A stretch of DNA of 5,981 nucleotides from assembly GCA_036847245.1 (NCBI GenBank), contig DAIUAL010000214.1:1-5981 (forward strand), written 5' to 3'. Below, one piece after another: positions 5,388 to 5,981 of the stretch. Source of the stretch: UBA4661 sp002405405. Lineage in GTDB: Bacteria > Bacteroidota > Ignavibacteria > Kapaibacteriales > UBA4661. The position numbers and the translations under genes are program-made. Every line of letters starts with the position of its first letter. The stretch's first letter is position 1. The notes under the pieces were generated by a model. The model made no database searches. It had not been told where the DNA came from and saw nothing but the letters and a program-made list of their open reading frames with translations.

Positions 5388-5981
5388 ATGACAATGATTT
5401 ACCTTGATAATAGTGCGACCACATGCGTTGATGAAGAAGTCTTAGAGGCAATGTTACCTTGGTTCCGTGAAGATTATGGTAATGCTTCTTCAGTGTATGC
5501 AATAGGGCGAAAAGCTCGTGTTGCCATCGAGTCTGCTCGCGAAGAAATTGCTCATTATATTCATGCGCATCCTGCTGAAATTCTATTTACCAGTGGTGGT
5601 ACGGAATCAAATAATACCGTATTGAAAAGTTGCGTTGGGGATTCAAGCCTTGTTGATAAGATTGCGCATAGTTCCATTGAACATCACGCTATTCTCCATC
5701 CGGCAGAAGAACTTTCTTTGCGGGGAGTTCCTGTGCAAGTATTGCCGGTAACAGAACGCGGTATCCTTGATATGGACTATGTAGAGGAGTATGCCAAAGA
5801 GTTGAATCAGCAGCGTACCTTGTTGTCGGTGATGCATGCCAATAATGAAATAGGAACAATCCAACCACTCCATGCACTACGAAGTATGCTGCCTAGTGAT
5901 TATCTTCACACCGATGCGTTGCAATCTTTCGGCAAAATTCCATAAATTTTGCATCAGCTTGTTATTGATTTTGCCACCTTG
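5388..5981 (+). CDS. nifS: Cysteine desulfurase, group I (NifS/IscS family), partial, with an in-frame TAA at 5943
   Basis: A PLP enzyme that takes sulfur from L-cysteine for Fe-S cluster and thio-cofactor synthesis. The N-terminal two fifths are present. The order of motifs is YLDNSATT (5-12), NASSVYAIGRKAR (32-44), the phosphate-binding SGGTESNN (69-76), PLP-stacking His99 in IEHHAI, HANNEIGTIQP (150-160, Asn152), and HTDALQSFGKIP (174-185) with the PLP-contacting Asp176 and Gln179. Codon 186 is TAA, yet the next 12 codons read ILHQLVIDFATL, which fits the family segment before the SAHK lysine motif. The Asp-to-lysine spacing of E. coli IscS (180 to 206) predicts Lys202 here, just outside the window. 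As read literally the product would be 185 residues and inactive. The start is ATG 5388, or ATG 5394 (MIYLDNSATT), with no Shine-Dalgarno at either. It begins 14 bases after the patatin stop, so it is probably in the same transcript. NifS versus IscS cannot be separated. Confidence 0.88.
5943..5945 (+). other. Premature in-frame TAA in the cysteine desulfurase gene
   Basis: TAA follows GKIP (182-185), at the position of Ile190 in E. coli IscS (GKLPIDLSQLKVD). The downstream codons keep the expected distance to the Asp of the 'VDF' segment, so no base has been gained or lost. A hydrophobic codon such as TTA (Leu) would become TAA by one change. Other genes here end in TAA normally, which argues against general TAA reassignment. 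Confidence 0.8.

Noticed and set aside
1..5981. Genome-wide stop-codon reassignment as the explanation for both internal stops
   Set aside because: The genes ending at 1087, 2804 and 5373 use TAA and the one at 1856 uses TAG, at natural family ends or directly before untranslated features, so both codons work as stops here.

Overview
The window reads as a chromosomal fragment, probably from a draft or metagenome assembly (it contains a 10-N gap), of a Gram-negative, moderately AT-rich bacterium. Three features suggest the Bacteroidota/Chlorobiota/Kapabacteria side of the FCB group: an outer-membrane Omp85-type barrel protein, a secreted PD40-type beta-propeller protein, and a TATATTTG promoter-like element resembling the Bacteroidota TAnnTTTG motif. 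This placement is an inference; no rRNA or tRNA is present to test it.

Left edge (1-434, minus strand): the start of a secreted PD40/TolB-like beta-propeller gene whose reading frame runs off the left end. An in-frame TAG at 222-224 interrupts it exactly inside the propeller motif, and the protein reads on convincingly in the same frame on the far side.

435-1945 (plus strand): a divergent intergenic region, then a two-gene unit. The first gene encodes a 161-residue protein of unknown function made of two homologous halves. The second encodes a secreted, single-span membrane protein with a Ser/Gly/Arg-rich region containing SFGGSR repeats and a Met/His/aromatic-rich stretch. An intrinsic terminator closes the unit at 1907-1945.

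1946-5981 (plus strand): a candidate promoter, then three closely spaced genes: a classical short-chain dehydrogenase/reductase, an 831-codon patatin-POTRA-Omp85 barrel protein (type Vd autotransporter architecture, with a complete Ser-Asp dyad), and a group I cysteine desulfurase (NifS/IscS family). The barrel gene carries the N gap, flanked by G-runs on both sides. The desulfurase frame is cut by a TAA at 5943-5945, but the following 12 codons to the window end continue the family pattern without a frameshift, stopping just before the expected PLP lysine.

The standout observations are the two in-frame stop codons in otherwise well-conserved frames, the type Vd phospholipase, and the uncharacterised duplicated-domain protein paired with a repeat-rich secreted protein. 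I see no CRISPR array, transposase, phage gene or RNA gene. The middle three genes look cotranscribed, but their known biochemistry does not obviously form one pathway.
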